A stretch of DNA of 64,000 bases. Source: Microbacterium oxydans. GTDB lineage: Bacteria; Actinomycetota; Actinomycetes; Actinomycetales; Microbacteriaceae. Both the position numbers and the translations under genes were made by a program. The stretch is taken from assembly GCF_006540085.1 (NCBI RefSeq), contig NZ_BJOG01000001.1, forward strand, positions 372,001 to 436,000, in the 5' to 3' direction. The first letter of the stretch is position 1, and each line of letters begins with the position of its first letter. The notes beneath the pieces were generated by a model. The model did no database searches and was not told the origin of the DNA. It worked only from the letters and a program-made list of their open reading frames with translations. Positions 33,346 to 41,270 of the stretch are shown here, one piece after another.

Positions 33346-34719
33346 GTGTCGATCGCCGACATCTCAGAGGAGCGCATGGGCGCGAAGCGCGCGCCGGAGC
33401 GCACGCCTCCCCACGATCTCCTCGCCGAGCAGAGCGCCCTGGGCGGAATGCTCCTGTCGAAGGACGCGGTCGCGGATGTCATCGAGACCCTCAAGGGCGC
33501 CGACTTCTACATCCCGAAGCACGAGCTGATCTTCGAAGCGATCCTGTCGCTGTATTCGCACGGCGAGCCCACCGACGTCGTCGCCGTCACCGATGAGCTC
33601 ATCAAGACCGGCGAGCTCGGTCGCGCCGGCGGCGCCGACTACCTGCACACGCTGACGTCGATCGTCCCCACGGCCGCGAACGCCGGCTACTACGCCGGTA
33701 TCGTCTCGGAGCGCGCCATCCTGCGCCGCCTCGTCGACGCCGGCACCCGCATCGTGCAGCTCGGCTACGCCGGTGAGGGCGATGCGACCGACATCGTCAA
33801 CAACGCGCAGGCCGAGATCTACTCGATCACCGGATCCGAGACAGCCGAAGACTACGTGCCGCTGCAGATTGCCGTCGATGCCGCGCTCGAAGAGATCGAG
33901 GCTGCCAGCGGTCGCGACGGGTCGATGACCGGGGTGCCGACCGGCTTCAAGGAGCTCGACGAGCTCACCAACGGCCTGCACGGTGGTCAGATGATCGTCG
34001 TCGCCGCTCGACCCGCCATGGGTAAGTCCACGCTCGCGCTCGACTTCGCGCGCGCGGCGTCCATCGGTCACAACCTCCCCTCCGTCTTCTTCTCGCTCGA
34101 GATGGGCAAGAGCGAGATCGCCATGCGTCTGCTCAGCGCCGAAGGTGCCATCCCCTTGCAGAACATGCGAAAGGGAAACCTCGACCCGCGCGACTGGACC
34201 ACGGTCGCCGCGACGCGAGGGCGCATCAACGACGCTCCGCTGTACATCGACGACAGCCCCAACATGACGCTCGTCGAGATCCGCGCGAAGTGCCGTCGCC
34301 TGAAGCAGCGCGAGGGTCTGCGCATGGTCATCATCGACTATCTGCAGCTCATGACCTCGGGCAAGCGCGTCGAGTCGCGTCAGCAGGAGGTCTCGGAGTT
34401 CTCGCGAAGCCTCAAGCTCATCGCCAAGGAGTTGCAGGTTCCGGTCATCGCCCTGTCGCAACTGAACCGTGGTCCGGAGCAGCGCACCGACAAGAAGCCC
34501 GCCATCAGCGACCTGCGAGAGTCCGGCTCGATCGAGCAGGACGCCGACATGGTCATCCTGCTGCACCGCGACTCGGTCTACGACAAAGACGTGCGTCCCG
34601 GTGAAGCCGACCTGATCGTCGCCAAGCACCGTAACGGTCCGACCGCGACGATCACGGTCGCGTTCCAGGGTCACTACTCGCGCTTCGCCGACATGGCTCC
34701 CGGCGGCGACTTCAACTGA
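33346..34719 (+). CDS. dnaB: Replicative DNA helicase DnaB
   Basis: The replicative helicase, 457 residues, no intein. The N-terminal domain starts PHDLLAEQSALGGMLLSKDA and includes DFYIPKHELIFEAILSLYSH. The RecA-like C-terminal domain has Walker A ARPAMGKSTLALDFAR near residue 225, SLEMGKSEIAMRLLSAE, Walker B MVIIDYLQLM near residue 330, SQLNRGPEQR and DLRESGSIEQDADMVILLHR, all diagnostic. It unwinds DNA ahead of the fork as a hexamer. The start is GTG 33346 with AAGGGAAGA ahead. It is preceded by the DnaA-box region and is separated from its usual neighbours (rpsF to rplI). Confidence 0.98.
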   Translation: MSIADISEERMGAKRAPERTPPHDLLAEQSALGGMLLSKDAVADVIETLKGADFYIPKHELIFEAILSLYSHGEPTDVVAVTDELIKTGELGRAGGADYLHTLTSIVPTAANAGYYAGIVSERAILRRLVDAGTRIVQLGYAGEGDATDIVNNAQAEIYSITGSETAEDYVPLQIAVDAALEEIEAASGRDGSMTGVPTGFKELDELTNGLHGGQMIVVAARPAMGKSTLALDFARAASIGHNLPSVFFSLEMGKSEIAMRLLSAEGAIPLQNMRKGNLDPRDWTTVAATRGRINDAPLYIDDSPNMTLVEIRAKCRRLKQREGLRMVIIDYLQLMTSGKRVESRQQEVSEFSRSLKLIAKELQVPVIALSQLNRGPEQRTDKKPAISDLRESGSIEQDADMVILLHRDSVYDKDVRPGEADLIVAKHRNGPTATITVAFQGHYSRFADMAPGGDFN

Positions 34720-34773
34720 CCCGGGGATTCCGGCGCTGATCGCGTTCCACCTCTGAAGGTTGCCGACCGAAAC

Positions 34774-34800
34774 GCATACGCTCACGCAACATCGGATGCG
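34774..34800. promoter_or_regulatory. Second copy of the GCATAC...GCAACATCGG element
   Basis: Differs from 27047-27073 at only three of 27 positions (GCATACGCTCACGCAACATC then GGATGCG). A GTTGC at 34759-34763 gives a weaker left arm. It lies 13 bp before the VanZ ATG, so it may be the promoter or operator of that gene. Confidence 0.55.
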
Positions 34801-34813
34801 GTGGGGTGGACGT

Positions 34814-35272
34814 ATGAACCCCTCTGCTCGCCCTCGCGCATCCTCCGGTCCCCGGCTGCTCGTCGCGGGTCTCGCAGCGCTGGCGGTCGTCGCCGTCACA
34901 CTGACACCGCGCCGATTCGCGGGTCCTGCCCGCGCGCTCTTGATGGACTTCGCCCACGTCTTCGCCGCGCCGCTGGTCGAACCGATGAGCTATCTCCAGC
35001 TGGAGAGCACTCTCAATGCTCTGCTCTTCGTCCCGCTCGGAGCCGCAGTGGCGCTCGCGCTCAGCAGGCGCCTCTGGATACTCGCGCCCGCGCTGGTGTT
35101 CGGTACGTCGTTCGCGATCGAACACGTACAGGCCTCGATACCCGGTCGCGTTCCCGACGTGCAGGACATCGTCTGGAACACGGTGGGCGGCGTCGTGGGA
35201 GCAGTCGTGGTGGGGATCGTCCGAACAGTTCTCCGGCCGATCCGCCGATCTCGCGCTGGCGACGGAGAGTAG
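34814..35272 (+). CDS. VanZ family membrane protein
   Basis: A 152-residue membrane protein of the VanZ family. Helices lie near residues 15-30 (RLLVAGLAALAVVAVTLTPR), 58-75 (ESTLNALLFVPLGAAVALAL), 80-95 and 115-140. The conserved NALLFVPLG stretch, with the family NxxxFxPLG pattern, and IEHVQASIPGRVPDVQDIVW (usually E..Q......R..D..D...N) are clear. VanZ proteins give low-level teicoplanin resistance in enterococci, but most members have no known role. The start is ATG 34814; ATG 34796 is also in frame. It follows dnaB by 94 bp and carries the shared 27-bp element upstream. Confidence 0.85.
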   Translation: MNPSARPRASSGPRLLVAGLAALAVVAVTLTPRRFAGPARALLMDFAHVFAAPLVEPMSYLQLESTLNALLFVPLGAAVALALSRRLWILAPALVFGTSFAIEHVQASIPGRVPDVQDIVWNTVGGVVGAVVVGIVRTVLRPIRRSRAGDGE

Positions 35273-35454
35273 TCGTTGATGCTGCTCCGGTAGCGGTCAG
35301 CCCGGTCCTGGCCCGCACGAACACCGAGTCGGCGCCGAGCCCGCGTTCGAGCGGAATCGGCAGGATCGAGTCGATCGTCGGCGGTTCTCGGCCTGGTCGG
35401 ACATACGCCGGTCGCTCAGGATGGATTCTCCGAGATCGACGGGAGAGCATCACG

Positions 35455-35754
35455 GTGACTGTCTATTGGGTGAACACGTTCACGAGCATTCGAGATCACG
35501 AGACGCTTGCGCGGTACGTCGAGCGCGCAGGTCCCGCGATGCGGGCCGGCGGCGGAAGGTTCCTCGCACGGGGTGCGCCTCTCGCAGTGCTGGAAGGCGA
35601 GTCGGCGTTGCGCACGACGATCATCGAGTTCCCGGATCTCGAGGCTGCGGTGGCGGCGTACCATTCCGAGGCCTATCAGGAGGCGCTGCGCATCCTCGGT
35701 GATGCCGCGACGAGGGAGATCCGGGTGATCGCGGCGGTGCCGGCGGCGGACTGA
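35455..35754 (+). CDS. DUF1330 domain-containing protein
   Basis: A 99-residue protein matching DUF1330: MTVYWVNTFTSIRDHETLAR, then GGRFLARGAPLAVLEGES and TTIIEFPDLEAAVAAYHSEA, ending with YQEALRILG...REIRVIAAV. The family has a dimeric ferredoxin-like (dimeric alpha/beta barrel) fold of unknown function. The start GTG 35455 has a good GGGAGAG site. It is a single gene; its TGA stop lies inside the outer arm of the following terminator. The 180 bp before it hold no gene I can support. Confidence 0.85.
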   Translation: MTVYWVNTFTSIRDHETLARYVERAGPAMRAGGGRFLARGAPLAVLEGESALRTTIIEFPDLEAAVAAYHSEAYQEALRILGDAATREIRVIAAVPAAD

Positions 35755-35820
35755 GCCCGGCGACAGTGCGCCTCCGCACCCGAGAGGATGCGGAGGCGCA
35801 CTGCGGAGTGCCGGGCTCAG
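35751..35820. terminator. Nested bidirectional terminator
   Basis: Inner 15-bp perfect stem CAGTGCGCCTCCGCA (35764-35778) / TGCGGAGGCGCACTG (35789-35803), with outer 10-bp arms CTGAGCCCGG (35751-35760) / CCGGGCTCAG (35811-35820). The outer arms include the stop codons of both convergent genes. Confidence 0.85.
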
Positions 35821-36938
35821 CCCACCGGTTCCGTCGTGAAGGTCACCGCGAAATCCGGAACCTCCTTCGGGAGGAAGGATGCGGAGCCGACCTCGACGGG
35901 AGTGGTGTCTTCGATGGACACGTTCCCGGGACCGGGGGGAACCCGGAGCAGGAACTTCTCGATCCGGAGGATGGAGCCGGTCGGGGGATTGACCGTCAGG
36001 CGGAAGCGGGCGTCGTCGGTCTCGTACACCAGGATCTTGTCGGCGGAGGCGTCGTTCTCAACGGCCATCCCGTCTGCCAGGGCGAGTGCCTCCAGGAACG
36101 TCGCGCGATACTCCGGGGAGGCGGAGAGGATGGGCACTGAATGTCCGAGTTCGTTGAGCATATGCTCCGCGGCGGGGATGTCGAGCCGTTCCTCGATGCT
36201 CGCGTACAGTCCGTTCGACTCCGGTTCGCCGTCCATGGGCATCCTCGCCGCTTCTGCTTTGGCAGCGATCAGTTGATCCTCCATGCCGGTCGTCCATGCG
36301 GCGAGGAAGGCCGCGGGGTCCGACGGGAAGTCGGTGGTCGACACCGGGAGTTCCCCGATGGGAGGCGCGTCGACGTCGACATCGCGCACCGTGAGGGGCT
36401 CCGCGCCGATGGGGAAGGATGACCCGTAGTACGAAGTCCAGGCGCGGTGGACGGCCGTGGCGTCGCCGTAGGTCTCGGTGGCGTGCAACTCGGTGTGCGA
36501 CGTCTGCGACGAGCTTCCGTCCGCCGCATGGAGATACGTCACAGCCGATTCGGTGACGACGGCACCCGTGGCATCCGTCCTGAAGCTGCCGAACGGAGGG
36601 GACTGCTCATTCCGACCACCGACGAGGCGCAGGTGTCTGGTCGCCATGGTCACCTGGACCGGCTGCGCGGCAGCCGATCGGATGGAGGCCGCGGTCTCGT
36701 TGAGATAGGTCGATGCCGAGGCGGCCGGCGGTTGGCCGACGACTCCCGGCGGGATGAGTACGGAGGCGGCGACGGCGACCGCTGCGACCGCCGTGCCCGC
36801 GAGGGAGATCCCGATGATCCGTCCGAGTGGGCGGCGACGTCGCGACTGCGCGATCGCCTGGTGGAGGGCGCGGCGAGGTGCCTGCGGCGATGTGGGGTAG
36901 GTGGGCTTCATCTCCCGCACCGTGTCAAGGATGTCCAT
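35817..36938 (-). CDS. Membrane-anchored partner of an ECF sigma factor (CU044_5270-like)
   Basis: A 373-residue protein with one membrane helix at about residues 38-58 (IIGISLAGTAVAAVAVAASV). The N-terminal cytosolic part is short (MDILDTVREMKPTYPTSPQA) and basic, and a large external domain follows with SASTYLNETAASIRSAA and the ending NVSIEDTTPVEVGSASFLPK. This layout matches the actinobacterial CU044_5270-type proteins encoded beside ECF sigma factors. The gene overlaps the sigma gene by 14 bp (ATG 36938), so they are co-translated. An anti-sigma role is inferred; no zinc-binding anti-sigma motif is present. Confidence 0.78.
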   Translation of the reverse strand: MDILDTVREMKPTYPTSPQAPRRALHQAIAQSRRRRPLGRIIGISLAGTAVAAVAVAASVLIPPGVVGQPPAASASTYLNETAASIRSAAAQPVQVTMATRHLRLVGGRNEQSPPFGSFRTDATGAVVTESAVTYLHAADGSSSQTSHTELHATETYGDATAVHRAWTSYYGSSFPIGAEPLTVRDVDVDAPPIGELPVSTTDFPSDPAAFLAAWTTGMEDQLIAAKAEAARMPMDGEPESNGLYASIEERLDIPAAEHMLNELGHSVPILSASPEYRATFLEALALADGMAVENDASADKILVYETDDARFRLTVNPPTGSILRIEKFLLRVPPGPGNVSIEDTTPVEVGSASFLPKEVPDFAVTFTTEPVG

Positions 36939-37584
36939 GGATGGTCTCTTTCTCGGCAAGTCGGATGTGGGTGGTCGCCGCGCGCGGCCGGTGGGGTGGA
37001 GCCGGCGACGGCGGGGGAGGAGCGGCGAGCTTCGCCCTGATGCGGCTGAGGCGTGAACGCACGGTACCGACCGGGATCGCGAGCGCCGCGGCGATCTGCT
37101 CGTATGTGAGATCGCCCCAGGCGTGCAGGAAGAGCACCTCGCGGTCACGGGCCGTCAGCGCGGCGATGCGGGGATAGAGGCGCTCGATCTCGCCTGCTGC
37201 ATCGAGCTGCGAGGAGGAGCGGTCGTGATCGTCGGCAGCCACCTGGTCGTGCTGACCGACGGACGCCTGCAGCGCGCGCCAGTGTTGCGCCTGGGCCCTT
37301 CGGTGCTGTCCGAGGACATTCGTCGCGATGCCCATCAGCCAGGGCAGCGCGGAACTCCGCGTCAAGTCGTAGCGCCTCCGCTTGCGGAACGCGATCAGGA
37401 ACGTCTCGCTCACGATGTCATCGCTCGCAGCCGGTCCGACGCGGCGGGCGACGTAAGCCGAGACGGCGCCGATATGTCGCTCGAAGATCTCGGAGAACCG
37501 TTCCGCGGCCTCGAGCGATTCGCGGATGATGTCGTTGTCGTTGCTCACACTAGGTATTCGTTCGGCACGGAGATCCGGTTCCAT
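36925..37584 (-). CDS. ECF-family RNA polymerase sigma factor
   Basis: A 219-residue sigma70 factor with only regions 2 and 4. Region 2 is FSEIFERHIGAVSAYVARRV and DDIVSETFLIAFRKRRRYD, with PWLMGIATNVLGQHRRAQ. Region 4 is LTARDREVLFLHAWGDLTYE, QIAAALAIPVGTVRSRLSRI. A Pro-rich tail follows. ATG 37584 is used; GTG 37548 is an alternative that still keeps region 2. It directs transcription of a small regulon, possibly including its own operon. It lies 30 bp after the original end of the MFS gene on the same strand. Confidence 0.9.
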   Translation of the reverse strand: MEPDLRAERIPSVSNDNDIIRESLEAAERFSEIFERHIGAVSAYVARRVGPAASDDIVSETFLIAFRKRRRYDLTRSSALPWLMGIATNVLGQHRRAQAQHWRALQASVGQHDQVAADDHDRSSSQLDAAGEIERLYPRIAALTARDREVLFLHAWGDLTYEQIAAALAIPVGTVRSRLSRIRAKLAAPPPPSPAPPHRPRAATTHIRLAEKETIHGHP

Positions 37585-37614
37585 CGGGCGGCCTGCGTCG
37601 GCGACGAAAGTGCA

Positions 37615-38813
37615 TCAGGTGTCGCTCTCCGCCCGCTCTCCTCCCGGTGATCGCGGCAGGACCCGGGTGGTCGCTCCCGAAGCGGCGACCACGACCGCGA
37701 GTGCCGCGAGACCCCAGGGAAGCGTCGCCGCCACCGCGACGGCTCCGACCAGCAGCGCCCACCGGCATCGCCGAGCTCGCGGCCGAGTTCGGCCGTGCCC
37801 ATCGTGCGCCCCATCCGTTCGAGTGGTGTCGTCTCGGCGAGATGCGCGAAGGCGAAAGGCGTCGAGACGCCGATCCCGATGCCGAGCAGGGCGGCGGCGA
37901 CGTAGAGACACGGGAGCACGGGGACGAACGCGGCGACCAGGATGCCGGCCGTGATCACCGCGAGGCCGAGTGTCATCGCGGTCCGATCGCTCAGGCGGCC
38001 GCTGTCGCGGAGCCTGCCCGCCCAGGGCTGGGTGAGTGCCGAGCTCAGCGCCAGAACCGAGGCGATCGCGATGCTCGCGAAGAGGGGAGCACCTTCACTG
38101 CTGGCGAGAGCGGGGAGGAAGCCGATCGCCGCACCGAGCGCGCCGGTGGACGCGGCGAGCACGAGCGTCGGGATGAGGAAGCCCCGCTCCGTCGTCTGAC
38201 GGACCAGGTCGGCGACCGTGTACCGGGGTCGAGGCAGCGGCTCGAGTCGGGGCAGGGAGATCGCCACCCAGATCGCGGTGAGGACGGCGAGCGCGCTCAG
38301 GCACGTGAAGAGGAGGGGGAAGCCGCCCAGGAAGATCAGTGCGGCGCCGAGGAGAGGACCCAGTGTGTAGCCGAGGCCCTTCCAGGACCCGTATCTGCCG
38401 AAGTATCGCCCCTTCGCGCCCGGGGCAGCGAGCCGTGCGACCGTCGCCGAGGAAGCGGGCGAGAACGCCGAGGCTGCGGCGCCCTGCCCGAGCCGTGCGA
38501 TCGCGAGGGCTGCCGTGCTCGACGACCACACCCCGACGAGCGATGCGACGCCGAAGCCCAGAAGCCCGAACACGATCACCGGCTTGGCGCCGATCCGGTC
38601 GGACAGCGAGCCGAAGACGGGTTTGAGGAACACCTCGGCGAGGTCGTAGATCGCCAGAAGCGCTCCCAGACGCAGGAGGTCGAGACCGATGTCCCCGCCG
38701 GTCGCCCCGATGCCTGCGGCGATGCTGTGGGCGCCGAACGCCGTCACGAAGCCGGCTGCATACAGCGGTGCGACCTGGCGGGTCGCCGGTGCGGCGGCGG
38801 TCGGCAGGCTCAC
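37615..38813 (-). pseudogene. MFS transporter gene with a single-base frameshift near its 3' end
   Basis: From GTG 38813 the frame gives an MFS exporter: LYAAGFVTAFGAHSIAAGIG, the motif-A loop VFGSLSDRIGAKPVIVFGLL, and about eleven further helices to LGIGIGVSTPFAFAHLAETT and GTAELGRELGDAGG. Then the reading frame switches. The next helix (LLVGAVAVAATLPWGLAALA and VVVAASGATTRVLPR) continues in another frame, ending at 37615. One missing base in the run at 37755-37760 explains it (GGP-LLV expected). Without correction the product gains an Arg-rich tail to 37545 and would lack the last helix. It overlaps the ChrB-like gene by GTGA. Chromate or drug efflux is suggested by that neighbour. Confidence 0.82.
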
Positions 38814-39346
38814 GCGTGGACGGCCTGGTAGACGAGGTCGGCGAACCGGGCGAGATCCTGAACGCACGCGGCCAACTCGCGGTCGGCGTCCTTGGACGAG
38901 GCGGAGTCGAACACGTCGCGGGCGCGGATCGTGCGGTGCCAGCGCTGCAGTCGGTCGAGGCTCTGCTCCTCCTCTTCGAGCTCGGCCAGCGTGAACTTCT
39001 TCTTCTCGATCTCACGCGCGATCTCGGCGCGGTACTTCGCGCAGTCGGCGACGAACTCCGCCCAGTCATCTGCTCTCGCGGCGTCGAAGAGCTTCCGAAG
39101 GGCGGCGGTGTCACCGCCGTCGGCCTGGGTGCGAAGCACGAGGATGTCGCCGTTGCCGCGCTGTGCGAGCGCCCGCGCCCGGTCGACCCCCTCGACGCAC
39201 GCAGGCACATCTGGCGTGACCCAGGTGCCCTGCCCTGCGGGTACCGCACCGAAATGACGCAGCTCGCGCCAGACCGCGACGCGATGCCGCGAGGGTGATG
39301 CGGGTACCTGCACCAGGAGCACGAGCCAGCCATCCGATTTCGTCAC
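38810..39346 (-). CDS. ChrB N-terminal domain protein (chromate resistance-associated)
   Basis: A 178-residue protein matching the ChrB N-terminal domain: WLVLLVQVPASPSRHRVAVW, RELRHFGAVPAGQGTWVTPD, then DILVLRTQADGGD, WAEFVADCAKYRAEIAREIE and KKKFTLAELEEEEQSLDRLQ with an ARDVF segment. It lacks the C-terminal half of full ChrB. In actinobacteria such proteins are often paired with an MFS exporter, as here (GTGA overlap). ChrB-type proteins regulate or support chromate efflux. The start GTG 39346 is preferred because ATG 39376 would put the TGTAAC palindrome inside the coding region. Confidence 0.8.
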   Translation of the reverse strand: MTKSDGWLVLLVQVPASPSRHRVAVWRELRHFGAVPAGQGTWVTPDVPACVEGVDRARALAQRGNGDILVLRTQADGGDTAALRKLFDAARADDWAEFVADCAKYRAEIAREIEKKKFTLAELEEEEQSLDRLQRWHRTIRARDVFDSASSKDADRELAACVQDLARFADLVYQAVHA

Positions 39347-39355
39347 ACTCGAAAC

Positions 39356-39371
39356 TGTAACAGGTGTTACA
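39356..39371. promoter_or_regulatory. TGTAAC-AGGT-GTTACA palindrome
   Basis: Perfect 6-bp arms around AGGT, 9 bp upstream of the GTG start of the ChrB-like gene and 62 bp from the divergent methyltransferase gene. It is a likely operator; the protein that binds is not known, and self-binding by the ChrB-like protein is one option. Confidence 0.6.
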
Positions 39372-39432
39372 TCCATCTGTGGGCGAGACCTCGATAGCGT
39401 GGAGTCCGATCATCGCGAGAGCGGGGAGGGCC

Positions 39433-40047
39433 ATGGCTCAGCAGGAGACGGAGGATGCGCGCGTGCGCGACGGGTATGCGGCGCGTGCGGTCGAGTACAC
39501 GGAGTTGTTCGGCGACATCGCGCAGATGGATGACGTCGACCGGGAGCGCATCGGTCGCTGGGCGGACGGCGTCGACGGACGCATCCTCGACGTGGGGTGC
39601 GGTCCTGGACACTGGACGGCGTTCCTCGTCGAGCGCGGTGCCGATGCCGAGGGCATCGACCTGGTGCCGGACTTCATCGCCGGCGCCTCGGCGCGATTCC
39701 CCCACATCTCGTATCGGACGGCGTCTCTGGCCGATGCCGACATCCCGCTCGGTTCCTTGGGCGGCGTGCTGGCTTGGTACTCGCTGATCCACGCGACTCC
39801 GGATGGGCTTCCGCATCTGCTCGAGGCCGCTCGCCGCGGGACCCGTGAGGGCGGACATCTGCTGGTCGGCTTCTTCGACGGGGCGGACGGGCAGCCTTTC
39901 CCGCACGCCGTCACGACGGCGTACTACTGGTCGGTGCAGGGTATGTCGAACCAGCTCGAGCGCGCCGGCTTCTCGGTGCTCGACAGCGAGACCAGGGTGC
40001 AGGAGAGAAGGCGCCCGCACGCATCGATCAGCGCGGTCGCGATCTGA
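39433..40047 (+). CDS. Class I SAM-dependent methyltransferase
   Basis: A 204-residue methyltransferase. RDGYAARAVEYTELFGDIAQ is the start typical of small UbiE/Methyltransf_11-type enzymes. Motif I is ILDVGCGPGHWTAFL near residue 52, and the acidic loop is AEGIDLVPDFI. Motif IV/post-I is GGVLAWYSLIHATPDGLPHL and the C-terminal SNQLERAGFSVLDSETR is conserved. The start is ATG 39433 with GGGGAGGG ahead. It is divergent from the ChrB-like gene. The substrate is unknown. Confidence 0.88.
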   Translation: MAQQETEDARVRDGYAARAVEYTELFGDIAQMDDVDRERIGRWADGVDGRILDVGCGPGHWTAFLVERGADAEGIDLVPDFIAGASARFPHISYRTASLADADIPLGSLGGVLAWYSLIHATPDGLPHLLEAARRGTREGGHLLVGFFDGADGQPFPHAVTTAYYWSVQGMSNQLERAGFSVLDSETRVQERRRPHASISAVAI

Positions 40048-40072
40048 TCGATGCGCACGGTGCCTGAGCGGA

Positions 40073-41209
40073 TCAGGCGAGACCGCGGAAGAACCTGCGG
40101 ATGTCGTCGGCCAGCAGCTCCGGCTCCTCCATCGCCGGGAAGTGCCCGCCCGCGGCGAACTCGCTCCAGTGGTCGATCGCACCGGCGGGATCCATCGTGC
40201 GCCGGATCAGGGGATGCGCGTCGAAGACGGCCCAGCCGGCGCGCACCCCGGAGGGCATGACGAAGTCCAGCTGGGCGTGCTCCGACTCGTAGAAGAACTG
40301 CGCGACTGAAGCACCGCTGCGGGTGAACCAGTAGAGACTCACGTTCGTCAGGAGCTGGTCGCGGTCGACATCCGGCGCCCCGTACCCGCCGTCGATCCTG
40401 CGCTTGAACTTCTCCACGATCCACGCGAGCTGGCCGACGGGCGAGTCGGTGAGGGCCGGTCCGACCGTGTCGGGTCGATGGTTGTGCATGCCGATGTAGC
40501 CGCGTTCCGCAGCGCTCGCAGCATGTGCGGCCTCGAGCTGGGCGAGCTCTTCCTCGGACAGACCATCGGGGGCGGGGAACATGGTGCCGACCAGCCCGAG
40601 CCACACGCGGTCGCTGGCGAAGTGCGTGCCGATGACGTGCTCCGGGTGCAGCGCGGCCAGTCTGCCGATGATCCCGGTGCCGACGTCCGTGCCGTGCGCC
40701 GCGAACCGGTCGTAGCCGAAGCGCGTCATGATCTCGGCGTAGGCGTCGGCGGTTCGAGCCAGATCCCACCCGGTCCCGGAGAGCGGGTTCGAGAACCCCA
40801 GTCCGGGCAGGGACGGGATGACCACGTGGAAGTCGTCCGTCAGCAGCGGGATCAGTCGCTGGTACTCGATGAACGACGCCGGCCAGCTGTCGCTGAGAAG
40901 CAGAGGCGTGGCTGCCGGGTTCGCCGAGCGCACATGGAGCACATGGAACGTCTGACCGTCGACGACCGTCGTGAACTGCTCATGCGCGTTGAGGGCCCTC
41001 TCCTGCGCCTGCCAGTCGAATCCATCGCGCCAGTGATCCGCGAGCTCCTGCAGGTAGGGAAGCGGGATCCCGCGGCTGAAGTCGGTGCGATCGTCACGTC
41101 CGGGAACGGGGAGCGGCCAGCGCGTGCGGGTCAGACGATCGTGCAGGTCATCGATGGCATCCTGCGGGATGTCGATGCGGAAAGGGCTGAGGGAGGTGTT
41201 CTGTGTCAT
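40073..41209 (-). CDS. Epoxide hydrolase-like alpha/beta hydrolase (EHN domain)
   Basis: A 378-residue protein. Residues about 8-110 are the epoxide hydrolase N-terminal domain (FRIDIPQDAIDDLHDRLTRT, WPLP, YLQELADHWRDGFDWQAQER). The core has LPGLGFSNPL, and the nucleophile Asp is in AAHGTDVGTGIIGRLAALHP near residue 173. The C-terminal His is in AAGGHFPAMEEPELLADDIR. The oxyanion-hole motif usually HGWPGS reads LSDSWPASF here, so the conserved His-Gly pair is replaced by Ser-Asp. It may have altered activity. The start is ATG 41209. A long operator-like palindrome separates it from the divergent WYL regulator. Confidence 0.85.
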   Translation of the reverse strand: MTQNTSLSPFRIDIPQDAIDDLHDRLTRTRWPLPVPGRDDRTDFSRGIPLPYLQELADHWRDGFDWQAQERALNAHEQFTTVVDGQTFHVLHVRSANPAATPLLLSDSWPASFIEYQRLIPLLTDDFHVVIPSLPGLGFSNPLSGTGWDLARTADAYAEIMTRFGYDRFAAHGTDVGTGIIGRLAALHPEHVIGTHFASDRVWLGLVGTMFPAPDGLSEEELAQLEAAHAASAAERGYIGMHNHRPDTVGPALTDSPVGQLAWIVEKFKRRIDGGYGAPDVDRDQLLTNVSLYWFTRSGASVAQFFYESEHAQLDFVMPSGVRAGWAVFDAHPLIRRTMDPAGAIDHWSEFAAGGHFPAMEEPELLADDIRRFFRGLA

Positions 41210-41219
41210 GCTGTTGACG

Positions 41220-41262
41220 CTCTCAGGCAATGCGGAAGACCAGCTTCCGCATTTGCTGAGAG
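41220..41262. promoter_or_regulatory. 43-bp inverted repeat between epoxide hydrolase and WYL regulator genes
   Basis: CTCTCAGGCAATGCGGAAG (41220-41238) and CTTCCGCATTTGCTGAGAG (41244-41262) match at 17 of 19 positions around a 5-nt centre. The right end is 8 bp from the WYL start and the left end 10 bp from the hydrolase start. It is the likely operator for both. Confidence 0.8.
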
Positions 41263-41270
41263 GATCAGAC

